Shown here piece after piece: positions 1-7,232 of a stretch of DNA of 40,583 bases (the first letter of the stretch is position 1; every line of letters starts with the position of its first letter). The notes below the pieces were generated by a model. It made no database searches. It saw only the letters and a list, made by a program, of their open reading frames with translations, and was not told the origin of the DNA. The DNA comes from Candidatus Alistipes merdigallinarum. GTDB lineage: Bacteria > Bacteroidota > Bacteroidia > Bacteroidales > Rikenellaceae. The position numbers were made by a program, and so were the translations under genes. The stretch lies in contig DWXH01000008.1 of the NCBI GenBank assembly GCA_019119305.1, positions 1-40,583 of the forward strand, read 5' to 3'.

Positions 1-170
1 TATATCACTTGGGGAGATCAAACGGTAAGCTGATGAATGTATTCTTCCGAAAAACTTTTGTTTGACTCAAAAGAAGTGTAATTTTGTGGTTGTAAATGAA
101 TGTTTAATCAGCCGAAACAAAAGTACAAAATATGTTTTACGGCAAATTTTTACGGCAAAATTGAGGTTGC

Positions 171-205
171 AAAAAAAGCACTCACAAATCCCTTTGCAAG
201 TGCTT
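171..205 (-). terminator. Intrinsic terminator of tRNA-Asn
   Basis: On the minus strand a 7-bp stem (176-182 with 199-205, AAGCACT/AGTGCTT) is followed by a run of T residues (the A tract at 171-175). An inner CAAA/TTTG pairing at 185-188 with 193-196 lengthens the hairpin. It lies just beyond the CCA end of the tRNA. Confidence 0.7.
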
Positions 206-212
206 GATTTTC

Positions 213-289
213 TGGCTCCTCAACAAGGACTTGAACCTTGGACCCCCTGATTAACAGTCAGGTGCTCTAACCAACTGAGCTATTGAGGA
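213..289 (-). tRNA. tRNA-Asn (anticodon GTT), CCA encoded
   Basis: The reverse complement folds as a cloverleaf. The acceptor stem TCCTCAA (289-283) pairs with TTGAGGA (223-217), with discriminator G at 216. The D arm holds AGCTCAGTTGGTTAGAGC. The anticodon stem CCTGA/TCAGG encloses the loop CTGTTAA, giving anticodon GTT. The T arm has the GGTTCAAGTCC core. The body is 74 nt and the 3' CCA is encoded at 215-213. A promoter lies upstream at 364-394 and a terminator downstream at 171-205, so it is probably a single-gene transcript. Confidence 0.97.
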
Positions 290-363
290 ATATTTTTTAT
301 AGCAATTAGTCCCCTTTGCCTCGTCTCCCTCTCTCGATCCCTCTCGGTTTCCGTTTGCGTGTG

Positions 364-394
364 CAAATATACGCTAAATTATTTATTCTGCAAA
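364..394 (-). promoter_or_regulatory. Bacteroidota-type promoter for tRNA-Asn
   Basis: Read on the minus strand, TTTG (394-391), 19 nt, then TATATTTG (371-364) matches the Bacteroidota sigma-ABfr consensus TTTG-N19-TAnnTTTG. The predicted start of transcription is near 357, about 68 nt ahead of the mature tRNA. The rest of the 290-634 gap shows no ORF or other structure except the promoter at 577-607. Confidence 0.65.
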
Positions 395-576
395 TTCATT
401 TTGCCAAAATCGTTTGATTTATTTCTGTCCGATTTATTTTTATTTTGTCTTTCAGACGATTGCCACTGAGAATATTTTTCTGTATTTTATTGGGAGTGTA
501 TAGTTTTTCGGGGTGACCAAATGGTATTGGTAGTTGAAATTTATACGCAGAAAAGACTTGCTTGGGGCGGCTTTAT

Positions 577-607
577 TTTGCTATTTATTTGTAATAGATT
601 ATATTTG
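577..607 (+). promoter_or_regulatory. Bacteroidota-type promoter of the Tat oxidoreductase cluster
   Basis: TTTG at 577-580, 19 nt, TATATTTG at 600-607. Transcription should begin near 613-615, about 20 nt before the ATG at 635. This favours that ATG over the upstream in-frame ATG at 521, which would lie ahead of the promoter. Confidence 0.65.
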
Positions 608-634
608 TACAAAGACCTAAATTTTAACCTAAAT

Positions 635-1999
635 ATGGAAAAAGAGAAAGAATTCAAACTTAGCAGAAGAGACTTTTTAAAGACTTCGGCCATAGGTGCC
701 ATTGGAACATTGGGAACGTTCAGTATGCCGGCGTGGATATCCGGTTGTACCTCTTCGGAGGACAAAGCGCCTTTGAGGGAGGTGTCTGTTCCCGAAATTT
801 TGGCTAGTGCGCCGGATGGTCAACCCCTGAAAGCCGGTCTGGTCGGTTGTGGAGGACGCGGAACAGGTGCGGCCTGCAACTTTTTGGATGCGGGTCCCAA
901 TTTGCAGATTACCGCTTTGGGCGATGTTTTTGAGGATAAATTGGCTGCGTGCCGTCAGACATTGGCTGACCGGGGACAAGAGATCCCGGATGACAAATGT
1001 TTTGTCGGTTTCGATGCTTACAAGAAAGTGATCGATTCAGGGGTGGATGTAGTGTTGTTGTGTACGCCACCCGTATTCCGGCCCGACCATTTCGATTATG
1101 CGATCGAGCAGGGGAAACACTGTTTTATCGAAAAACCTTGTGCTGTCGATCCGGTCGGGGCAAAGAAGATATTGGTAACGGCGAAAAAGGCCGAGCAAAA
1201 GGGTTTGTCGGTGATCAGCGGTACGATCCGGCGTTCGCAGAAGGATTGCATCGAAACCTACCGGCGTGTGGCCGAAGGGGCGATCGGCGAGATCGTTTCG
1301 GCCCATGTGACCCGTTTGGGTGGAGCCTTGTGGTATGTGACCCGTCGGCCCGAGTGGAACGACATGGAGTATATGTTGCGCAACTGGGTGAATTTCTGTT
1401 GGACTTCGGGAGATCTCGTGGTCGAGCAATTTATCCATGAAATCGACATGATGACGTGGTTCTTGGGGGACATTGTTCCGGTTCGTGCCGAAGCGACCGG
1501 AGGGCGTCAACGTCGGGTGACCGGAGATATGTACGACTTTTTCAGTATCGAGTATGTCTACGAGAACGGTATGCGGGCCCATTGTACCTCACGTCAGATC
1601 AACGGTTGCGACACGACCCATAACGTGATGGTTTACGGAACGAAAGGCTATACGAACTGTTTTGATACGATTTATAATCTGGATGGAAGCGTTGCGTGGA
1701 AATATCCGCATCCTGCGGCCGAAGATGCCGATCAATCGATGGCGGTTCCCGATCCTTACGTACAGGAGTTGATCCGTCTGGTTACGGCGATCAGAACCAA
1801 TACACCGGTCAACGATGCCGAACAGCATGTCCGTTCGACGCTGATGGCCATGATGGGGCGTCAGTCGGCTTATACCGGGAAATTTGTAACGTGGGATGAG
1901 ATTATGGCTTCGGAGATGAAGCTTGGCCCCGATACATATGAATTTGGTCCGGTGCCGAACATTCCGGAAACACCACCCGTAGCAGGAACTCCTGCTTAA
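635..1999 (+). CDS. Tat-exported Gfo/Idh/MocA family oxidoreductase, probable lipoprotein
   Basis: A 454-aa NAD(P)-dependent sugar oxidoreductase-like protein. The N-terminus has a twin-arginine motif SRRDFLK followed by a hydrophobic stretch and a lipobox-like ISGC, so it is probably exported folded with its cofactor and lipid-anchored. A Rossmann dinucleotide site (GLVGCGGRGTGA) follows, then the family motif EKPCAVDP with the conserved Lys-Pro. I chose the ATG at 635 because the signal peptide begins there and the promoter sits just upstream. It is followed after 31 nt by a Tat-exported TIM-barrel isomerase, which suggests joint periplasmic oxidation and rearrangement of a sugar or glycoside. 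In the Bacteroides 3-keto-glycoside loci such oxidoreductases work with partner enzymes. The substrate here cannot be read from sequence. Confidence 0.88.
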   Translation: MEKEKEFKLSRRDFLKTSAIGAIGTLGTFSMPAWISGCTSSEDKAPLREVSVPEILASAPDGQPLKAGLVGCGGRGTGAACNFLDAGPNLQITALGDVFEDKLAACRQTLADRGQEIPDDKCFVGFDAYKKVIDSGVDVVLLCTPPVFRPDHFDYAIEQGKHCFIEKPCAVDPVGAKKILVTAKKAEQKGLSVISGTIRRSQKDCIETYRRVAEGAIGEIVSAHVTRLGGALWYVTRRPEWNDMEYMLRNWVNFCWTSGDLVVEQFIHEIDMMTWFLGDIVPVRAEATGGRQRRVTGDMYDFFSIEYVYENGMRAHCTSRQINGCDTTHNVMVYGTKGYTNCFDTIYNLDGSVAWKYPHPAAEDADQSMAVPDPYVQELIRLVTAIRTNTPVNDAEQHVRSTLMAMMGRQSAYTGKFVTWDEIMASEMKLGPDTYEFGPVPNIPETPPVAGTPA

Positions 2000-2030
2000 G
2001 TTTTGCCTATAATTTAAAAACAGAGACTTC

Positions 2031-2966
2031 ATGCAGCGAAGAGAATTTCTGAAAAAAGCTCTGGCGGGAGCTGGGGCTTTGGCCTTTTCGGGTTGGAGCC
2101 TTGAGGCCGTTGCTTCTCCTTTGTGGACCGGTGCCGAAAGCGATACGGATACTGAAGGTGGAGCGGCGCAGTTGTTGCGCAAATCGATTATGTGGGGAAC
2201 GGTCGGTATGGAGGGTTCGGTGTTGGACAAGTGTCGGGCCATAAAGGCAGCCGGATACGACGGGATCGAGCCCAACAGCCACATGAATCGCGACGAGGTG
2301 TTGTCGGCCGTCGAGCAGACGGGGCTTGTGGTTTCGAGCGTGTGCAACTCCGTGCATTGGAGCAAACCCCTGTCGCACCCCGATGTTGCGGTCCGGCAGG
2401 AGGGAATTGAAGCCATGATCGTGGCGATGGAGGATGCGAAGGCCTACGGAACGGACGCGGTGTTGCTTGTGCCCGGAGTGGTCAGTGAGGAGGTACCTTA
2501 TGACGCCTGTTGGGAACGCTCGACGGAGTGTATCAAGAAACTGGTTCCAGTGGCTGAAAAACTAAAGGTAAAGATCTGTCTGGAAAATGTTTGGAACAAC
2601 TTTCTGTTGAGTCCTGTCGAGGCTTGTTCCTATATCGATCAGTTTAAGAGTCCGTATGTGCGTTTCTATTTCGATTGCGGAAATATACTGGTGTATGGGT
2701 GGCCCGAACAGTGGATTCCTATTTTGGGGAAAAGGATCGGTCGGATCCATATCAAGGAGTTCAGCCGTGAGGTTGCCGATCGGGAGGGCCGTTGGAACGG
2801 ATTTAATGTGAAATTGACCGAGGGCAATGTGAACTGGGCGAAGGTGATGGAGCAGATTCGTAAGCACTATCGCGGCGGATGGTTGACGACCGAGCAGGGT
2901 GGTGGAGCCTCTCCCGAAGAGTTGCAGGATCTTTGTGCCCGGCTGGACCGGATTCTTGAAATGTAA
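2031..2966 (+). CDS. Tat-exported sugar phosphate isomerase/epimerase-like TIM-barrel protein
   Basis: A 311-aa xylose-isomerase-like TIM-barrel protein (AP endonuclease 2 superfamily). The start MQRREFLKKALAGAGALAF is a twin-arginine signal with an Ala-rich core and a likely cleavage near AVASP, so the product is probably periplasmic. Superfamily-type metal and substrate positions include the acidic KICLENVW strand, the FDCGN motif, the RIHIKE strand with His and Glu, and TTEQGGG near the C-terminus. It follows the Tat-exported oxidoreductase by 31 nt and probably shares its transcript. Such pairs can isomerise, epimerise or cleave 3-keto sugars. The exact reaction is unknown. Confidence 0.85.
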   Translation: MQRREFLKKALAGAGALAFSGWSLEAVASPLWTGAESDTDTEGGAAQLLRKSIMWGTVGMEGSVLDKCRAIKAAGYDGIEPNSHMNRDEVLSAVEQTGLVVSSVCNSVHWSKPLSHPDVAVRQEGIEAMIVAMEDAKAYGTDAVLLVPGVVSEEVPYDACWERSTECIKKLVPVAEKLKVKICLENVWNNFLLSPVEACSYIDQFKSPYVRFYFDCGNILVYGWPEQWIPILGKRIGRIHIKEFSREVADREGRWNGFNVKLTEGNVNWAKVMEQIRKHYRGGWLTTEQGGGASPEELQDLCARLDRILEM

Positions 2967-3062
2967 TCGGTTTATATAAAGACGTTTGTTGTGATTAGGA
3001 CGTTTCATGAATTGTGAAACAGAGGGAGGGATTGTGCTTATTGGAATAAAAATTAGAGGGTT

Positions 3063-3686
3063 ATGAGTAAGAGAATAGTGTGCATTTCAGCCTGTTTGTT
3101 GATGGTTTCATGTATGGGAGGAAATACAGGGAATAACAGCAATACGGATACAACGGGAAGTGTTACACCCGAGTTAAGTGAAATAAGTTCCACGCAAGAT
3201 ATGGAGTTGGCCTACCCCGGAAGCGACATATCTTTTCAGGTGAAAGTCACGGGGGATAGTTTATATATTATACCGAGTGGATTGTTCGTAACCAATGATA
3301 CGTTGAGGCATGATATCACGGGATACAGTTTTGTCAATGCAGAAATCGGAGATCTGAATATAGACAGTTATCCTGAAATTTTCGTTTATCTCTCGTCTGA
3401 GGGAAGCGGTAGCTACGGTAAATTGATCGGTTATTCTACGAACAACGGGAAATCGGTCAGCCAGGTCTATTTGCCAGAAATATCCGAAAATGAAGAGATA
3501 AATGAAGGGTATATGGGACATGACGAGATGGCGATCGTAGAGAGTACCTTTTGTCAACGGTTCCCGATATACAAAGAGGGGGATAGCAATGCACAACCGA
3601 CCGGAGGAATGCGCCAAATCCAATATAAGTTGGTTGACGGTGAAGCGGGGCGGATGCTTGCCGTGGAAAAAGTAGTGGAATTTTAG
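3063..3686 (+). CDS. PliI-like lysozyme inhibitor domain lipoprotein
   Basis: A 207-aa secreted lipoprotein. The signal MSKRIVCISACLLMVSC ends in a lipobox with Cys17, followed by a low-complexity Gly/Asn/Thr linker to about residue 45. The rest resembles the PliI family (periplasmic inhibitor of invertebrate-type lysozyme). It has a DLNIDSYPEIFVYL strand, the inhibitory-loop-like SEGSGSYGKLIGYS, the GYMGHDEMAIVE block, RFPIYKEGD, and a C-terminal PTGGMRQIQYKLVDGEA. These are my recall of family features, not a search. It lies between two sugar-enzyme genes on the same strand, 96 nt after the isomerase and 28 nt before the next oxidoreductase, so it may be co-transcribed. A general cell-envelope role is an alternative to lysozyme inhibition. 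Confidence 0.68.
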   Translation: MSKRIVCISACLLMVSCMGGNTGNNSNTDTTGSVTPELSEISSTQDMELAYPGSDISFQVKVTGDSLYIIPSGLFVTNDTLRHDITGYSFVNAEIGDLNIDSYPEIFVYLSSEGSGSYGKLIGYSTNNGKSVSQVYLPEISENEEINEGYMGHDEMAIVESTFCQRFPIYKEGDSNAQPTGGMRQIQYKLVDGEAGRMLAVEKVVEF

Positions 3687-3714
3687 GAGTGTCATTGATT
3701 TATATTAGTTTGAT

Positions 3715-4974
3715 ATGAAACAGGGAGCGATTACGGCCGTAGTGCTGGGAGCCAGCGGACGAGGGAAGTTGTATGGCGATTATGCATTGGAGCATCCCGA
3801 TGAGTTGAAGATTGTCGGGATCGCCGAATTGGTGGATTTGCGCCGTCAGATGTATGGCGACAAGTACGGGGTTCCGGACGAGAATCGGGTCGCCACGTGG
3901 CAGGAGATGCTCGAGCGTCCCAAATTTGCCGATGCGGTCATTATCGCTACGCCGGATCATTTACATTATGAACCGTGTATGCGGGCGATCGATTTGGGGT
4001 ACGACATTCTGCTCGAAAAGCCGATTGCACAGACGCTCGAACAGTGTAAAAAACTGGTTGAATACGCACGGAGCAAGAAAAAAATCGTCTGTCTGACCCA
4101 TGTGCTGCGTTACTCTCCCTATTTTCTGAAATTGAAGGAGATGATCGATACGGGTCGGATCGGTGACCTTGTGAGCATACAGCACTTCGAACCGGTGGAT
4201 CACATCCACATGTCGCATTCGTATGTACGGGGCAGTTGGCACGATTCGGTCAGGAGTACGCCGTTGGTGTTGGCCAAGTCGAGCCACGATCTTGATATCC
4301 TGTATTGGCTGATCGGTAAGCCGTGCCGTCGTGTCGTGGCTTTCGGCGGGCTGGATCATTTCCGGGCCGAACACGCCCCGAAAGGGAGTTCACCGCGCTG
4401 TATGGAGGGATGTGCGGTTGAGGGAACCTGTCCGTTTTCAGCCCTGAAAATCTACTATCGGGACCGGACGTGGCTCTACGTATTTGATCTGCCCGAAGAG
4501 GAACCGGCGAGAGGCGAGGCTATACTGCATTACCTGAAAACGACCGATTACGGACGTTGTGTTTACCGTTGCGAAAACGACCAGCCGGACCATTACGTGA
4601 TGAGTATGGAGTTTGAGGGCAACGTGACGGTAAACTTTTCGATCGAGGCCTTCACATCGTATAGCGGACGCCGTACCCGCATTATGGGAACGCGTGGTGA
4701 TATCGTGGGCGATATGGAACATTTTACGCTGACGGATTTCGCTACCGGCGAAAAGATGGTTTACGATGCGAATGCGGAGGATGCGGAGAATTACAAAGGG
4801 GCCGGTCACGGAGGCGGCGATGCCGGAATGATCCGGGATTGGATCGAGGCCGTGCGTCGGCAGGATGCTTCGGTCATGAGTACCCCGTTGGATGACTCAT
4901 TAGAGAGTCACGTCATTGCCTTTGCGGCAGAACAGAGCCGCAAGAGCGGGCAGGTAGTTGAGCTGGAGCGATAG
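3715..4974 (+). CDS. Cytosolic Gfo/Idh/MocA family oxidoreductase
   Basis: A 419-aa protein with no signal peptide, so it is probably cytosolic, unlike the Tat-exported relative at 635. The N-terminal Rossmann site is VVLGASGRGKLYGDYA. The family motif LLEKPIAQTLEQC supplies the conserved Glu-Lys-Pro, and a HVLRYSPYF segment follows. The middle carries a Cys cluster (RCMEGCAVEGTCPF, about residues 224-237) seen in a subgroup of this family; whether it binds metal is unknown. The C-terminal half is the alpha/beta substrate domain, with a GHGGGDAGMIRDWIEA helix. It probably oxidises or reduces a sugar related to the product of the upstream exported enzymes. Confidence 0.85.
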   Translation: MKQGAITAVVLGASGRGKLYGDYALEHPDELKIVGIAELVDLRRQMYGDKYGVPDENRVATWQEMLERPKFADAVIIATPDHLHYEPCMRAIDLGYDILLEKPIAQTLEQCKKLVEYARSKKKIVCLTHVLRYSPYFLKLKEMIDTGRIGDLVSIQHFEPVDHIHMSHSYVRGSWHDSVRSTPLVLAKSSHDLDILYWLIGKPCRRVVAFGGLDHFRAEHAPKGSSPRCMEGCAVEGTCPFSALKIYYRDRTWLYVFDLPEEEPARGEAILHYLKTTDYGRCVYRCENDQPDHYVMSMEFEGNVTVNFSIEAFTSYSGRRTRIMGTRGDIVGDMEHFTLTDFATGEKMVYDANAEDAENYKGAGHGGGDAGMIRDWIEAVRRQDASVMSTPLDDSLESHVIAFAAEQSRKSGQVVELER

Positions 4975-4999
4975 TTTTTCATAGACGAATCCGGTGATT

Positions 5000-5037
5000 A
5001 AGGACGTTTCGGATAATCAGGCTGTCCGTCCTTTATT
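5000..5037 (+). terminator. Possible terminator after the sugar oxidoreductase gene
   Basis: A 7-bp stem AAGGACG (5000-5006) pairs with CGTCCTT (5027-5033), followed by TTATT. The 20-nt loop is long and the T run is short, so this is only a candidate end for the 635-4974 transcript. Confidence 0.35.
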
Positions 5038-5039
5038 GC

Positions 5040-5497
5040 TCGTTTATAAGTCGTATACCAAACATTATTATCGGGTACTGGGCGGCCTATTTCTACCGTC
5101 GCTATTCCCTTATTCCGCAACTGTCCCTCGAGACAGAAAGAAACATTTTGCTTATAGCCTTATGTTGATCGAAGGGGCGACCATCTCTTATGACCATTGG
5201 GGAATGTGATCTTGTCAAGGGTATCGAACGTAGAACCGTCAGAAATAAACAGCCATGCTTGACATTGGAATAACGAGAACAAGAAGATGAAGGCTACACT
5301 CTCAACTATCTGAGGTAATGCAGATATTACAGCAGGCAAGGGACAATTATCGCTTCACGATACTGGAAGAATTTATCTTACGGGCGAGTTGATCTGTCGC
5401 TATCCGTACATCTCTCCGCACACATTCCAAATCCTGCCCGCGATACGAAGCGGTTCCCGTTATCGTTATCTGCGGGCGGATATTCCTCTGTCCTGAA
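5040..5497 (+). pseudogene. Decayed coding remnant, unrecognised
   Basis: This stretch has no intact gene but holds protein-like segments broken by stops and frame changes. The clearest is the plus frame 5313-5497, which ends with GRIYLTGELICRYPYISPHT and then ILPAIRSGSRYRYLRADIPL before a TGA. Just upstream, a neighbouring frame reads DEGYTLNYLR, suggesting one frameshifted chain. I do not recognise the family. The rest of the 4975-5844 gap holds only the hairpin at 5573-5627 and short chance ORFs. Confidence 0.3.
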
Positions 5498-5572
5498 AAA
5501 TGATAATAAAAAGCCCTATACAAAAATTTACAACCAGTCGAAGGTCTTTTCTAAATTTGCGGTCAGTTCAAT

Positions 5573-5627
5573 ATAAAGCAGTCGGGGTAGATGTACTATT
5601 CAGTCACGTGTACCCCGACTGCTTTAT
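5573..5627. repeat. Perfect 17-bp inverted repeat (large hairpin)
   Basis: The arm at 5573-5589 is the exact reverse complement of 5611-5627, separated by a 21-nt loop. The stem contains the G/C core GCAGTCGGGGTA. It lies between convergent transcription units (plus genes to 4974, minus genes from 6441 to 5845), so a bidirectional terminator is possible. There is no long T run, and the loop is larger than usual. Confidence 0.7.
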
Positions 5628-5844
5628 TTATAACATGTTTGTCAATTTGTATCTCAGATACATATTCCGGTTCAAAGAAGTATTATACATCGGCAATACC
5701 TCTCCGGTCGGTGTTTGTTCGCACGGTCATAGATAAAAATCTGATTGTCTTAAAAGTAATTTGTTTGAACTTTGTCTGAATTTCCTACTTATAGACGAAA
5801 TCAACTTCCCGTGTGAACCGAAGTAGTTTGTATCAGATCGTACA

Positions 5845-6441
5845 TTAAAAATTATACCCTGCTGAAATATAGAAGGATCCGTTTCTGAGTTTCGGATCAC
5901 CTTTCGCATAATTTTTAGGTAAATTAACGAAGCTCAGATCATATCCGATTCCAATATATACGCGATTTATCAATGTCCCCAACGCTACTTTCAATCCCAC
6001 ATCCCCGCGTTTCAGGGCTCCGTTCGAACCGAACAGATCACCACTCTGGGTCTGTCCCATGAAAGACTGTTTGAGCGTTCCCGAGACCCCGAATGCGAAA
6101 TAAGGGCCCAACGCGGGTTGAATGGCCCATGTGTCATTGATTTGGAAACAATAACCGAACACAACAGGAACTTCTACATAGGCCAGATTTATCGTGGATG
6201 AAACGCCTTCCCGGGTGAGTTTTCCTCCTTTGAATTGCAACATCACCCCCGGTTCAAAAAAGACAGGGGTATTGGACGAAAGCTGTAAACGATACAAACC
6301 GCCCACATGAAATCCCACTTTGGAGTTGTAATTGGTCATGCTGGCTATGTTCACACCGGCACGCACGCCGAAACCGTTATCCTGGGCAAGAACATTCAAC
6401 CCAAGAAAAACCGCAACAAGAAACAAGTAAATCTTTTTCAT
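5845..6441 (-). CDS. Outer-membrane beta-barrel protein (PorT/OMP_b-brl_2 type)
   Basis: A 198-aa protein with a clear signal peptide (MKKIYLFLVAVFLGLNVLAQ) followed by alternating hydrophobic strands. Examples are FGVRAGVNIASM, KVGFHVGGLYRL, FFEPGVMLQFKGGKL, YVEVPVVFGYCF and the C-terminal SFYISAGYNF ending in aromatic Phe. This is the pattern of the small Bacteroidota outer-membrane barrels. I start at the internal ATG at 6441, because the upstream 17 codons precede the signal sequence. It is the last of three minus-strand genes for envelope proteins (8492 to 5845) separated by 70-100 nt, which may form an operon. Its specific role is unknown. Confidence 0.82.
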   Translation of the reverse strand: MKKIYLFLVAVFLGLNVLAQDNGFGVRAGVNIASMTNYNSKVGFHVGGLYRLQLSSNTPVFFEPGVMLQFKGGKLTREGVSSTINLAYVEVPVVFGYCFQINDTWAIQPALGPYFAFGVSGTLKQSFMGQTQSGDLFGSNGALKRGDVGLKVALGTLINRVYIGIGYDLSFVNLPKNYAKGDPKLRNGSFYISAGYNF

Positions 6442-6511
6442 AATTCGAACAATTAAAAAGTGAATAATATGTTTTTGAAAGATGTGAAACAATGGTTATG
6501 TGCAAGGTGTT

Positions 6512-7132
6512 TTACTGTGCATTATACCTATGTTGGATACTTCCTCCTTTCCAAACGATCGAGAATTTTTTCCCATCCGCGAGACTGATCTCCCCGGCAA
6601 CTTCGTACTGTTCGCCCAAATGGCCCCGCTTGATTTCGATAGTACATGCCTTTACTTCTCCATTATTAGAGAGATATCTCTCTACCCTTTTGTCATTCTC
6701 ATACAAATCGAAAACAATATTCATAATGCGCAAGTGTTTGTTCTCTTGGCTTCCGTCCCAGGTGTAGGTGCCGGAAACAAGCAAATCATAGCACATTTTT
6801 TGAATCTCTCCTCTTTCCAGTTTCGCAACCTCTTCATTCAGGCAGCAACAATGGAGGTTAAGAACCCTGCCGGTTCCCAATTCGCCATATCCGTTGATAT
6901 AAAAATTATTGGGGTTGATCCCTTTTTCAAAAAGAATCAGCTCCTGGAAACTGTATTCGGCAACCGATGGATTCGTGGAGTTCAGTCTCAATCCACAACC
7001 ATCCGTAATTTCTATGGTGGTGTTCTCGGAAGGAGTCGGATCGGGGGGGGCGTCATTATCTTTGTTGCAGGAGATCATCGTCATCGTCAATGCTGCCAGC
7101 ATCATGAGATAAAAATGGATGTTTTTTTTCAT
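6512..7132 (-). CDS. Unrecognised lipoprotein with a poly-C tract near its N-terminus
   Basis: A 206-aa protein starting MKKNIHFYLMMLAALTMTMISC, with a lipobox Cys at residue 22. A linker with APPDPTPSE follows, encoded partly by a run of eight C residues (7043-7050). The mature part has two strand-rich halves. It includes a CGLRLNS segment, a CCCLNEE cysteine cluster, YTWDGSQENKHLRIMNI, and a C-terminal half with KRVERYLSNNGEVKACTIEI. I do not recognise a family. In-frame ATGs at 7150 and 7144 are possible starts. I prefer 7132 because its leader ATGAAAAAAAACAT also opens the neighbouring lipoprotein gene. It sits between a lipoprotein and an outer-membrane barrel gene, so an envelope role is likely. 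Confidence 0.68.
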   Translation of the reverse strand: MKKNIHFYLMMLAALTMTMISCNKDNDAPPDPTPSENTTIEITDGCGLRLNSTNPSVAEYSFQELILFEKGINPNNFYINGYGELGTGRVLNLHCCCLNEEVAKLERGEIQKMCYDLLVSGTYTWDGSQENKHLRIMNIVFDLYENDKRVERYLSNNGEVKACTIEIKRGHLGEQYEVAGEISLADGKKFSIVWKGGSIQHRYNAQ

Positions 7133-7232
7133 AACGTTTTTCATAATCATGCAATATTAAAAGTGAACTATTTGTATTTGTTTTTCCTTCCTTCTTTTCT
7201 TCCTTCCCAACCACCCTTCCTTTCTTACGGCA

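Noticed and set aside
521-634. Upstream in-frame ATG extending the Tat oxidoreductase by 38 residues
   Set aside because: The extension precedes the twin-arginine signal and the predicted promoter (577-607), so the ATG at 635 is the better start.
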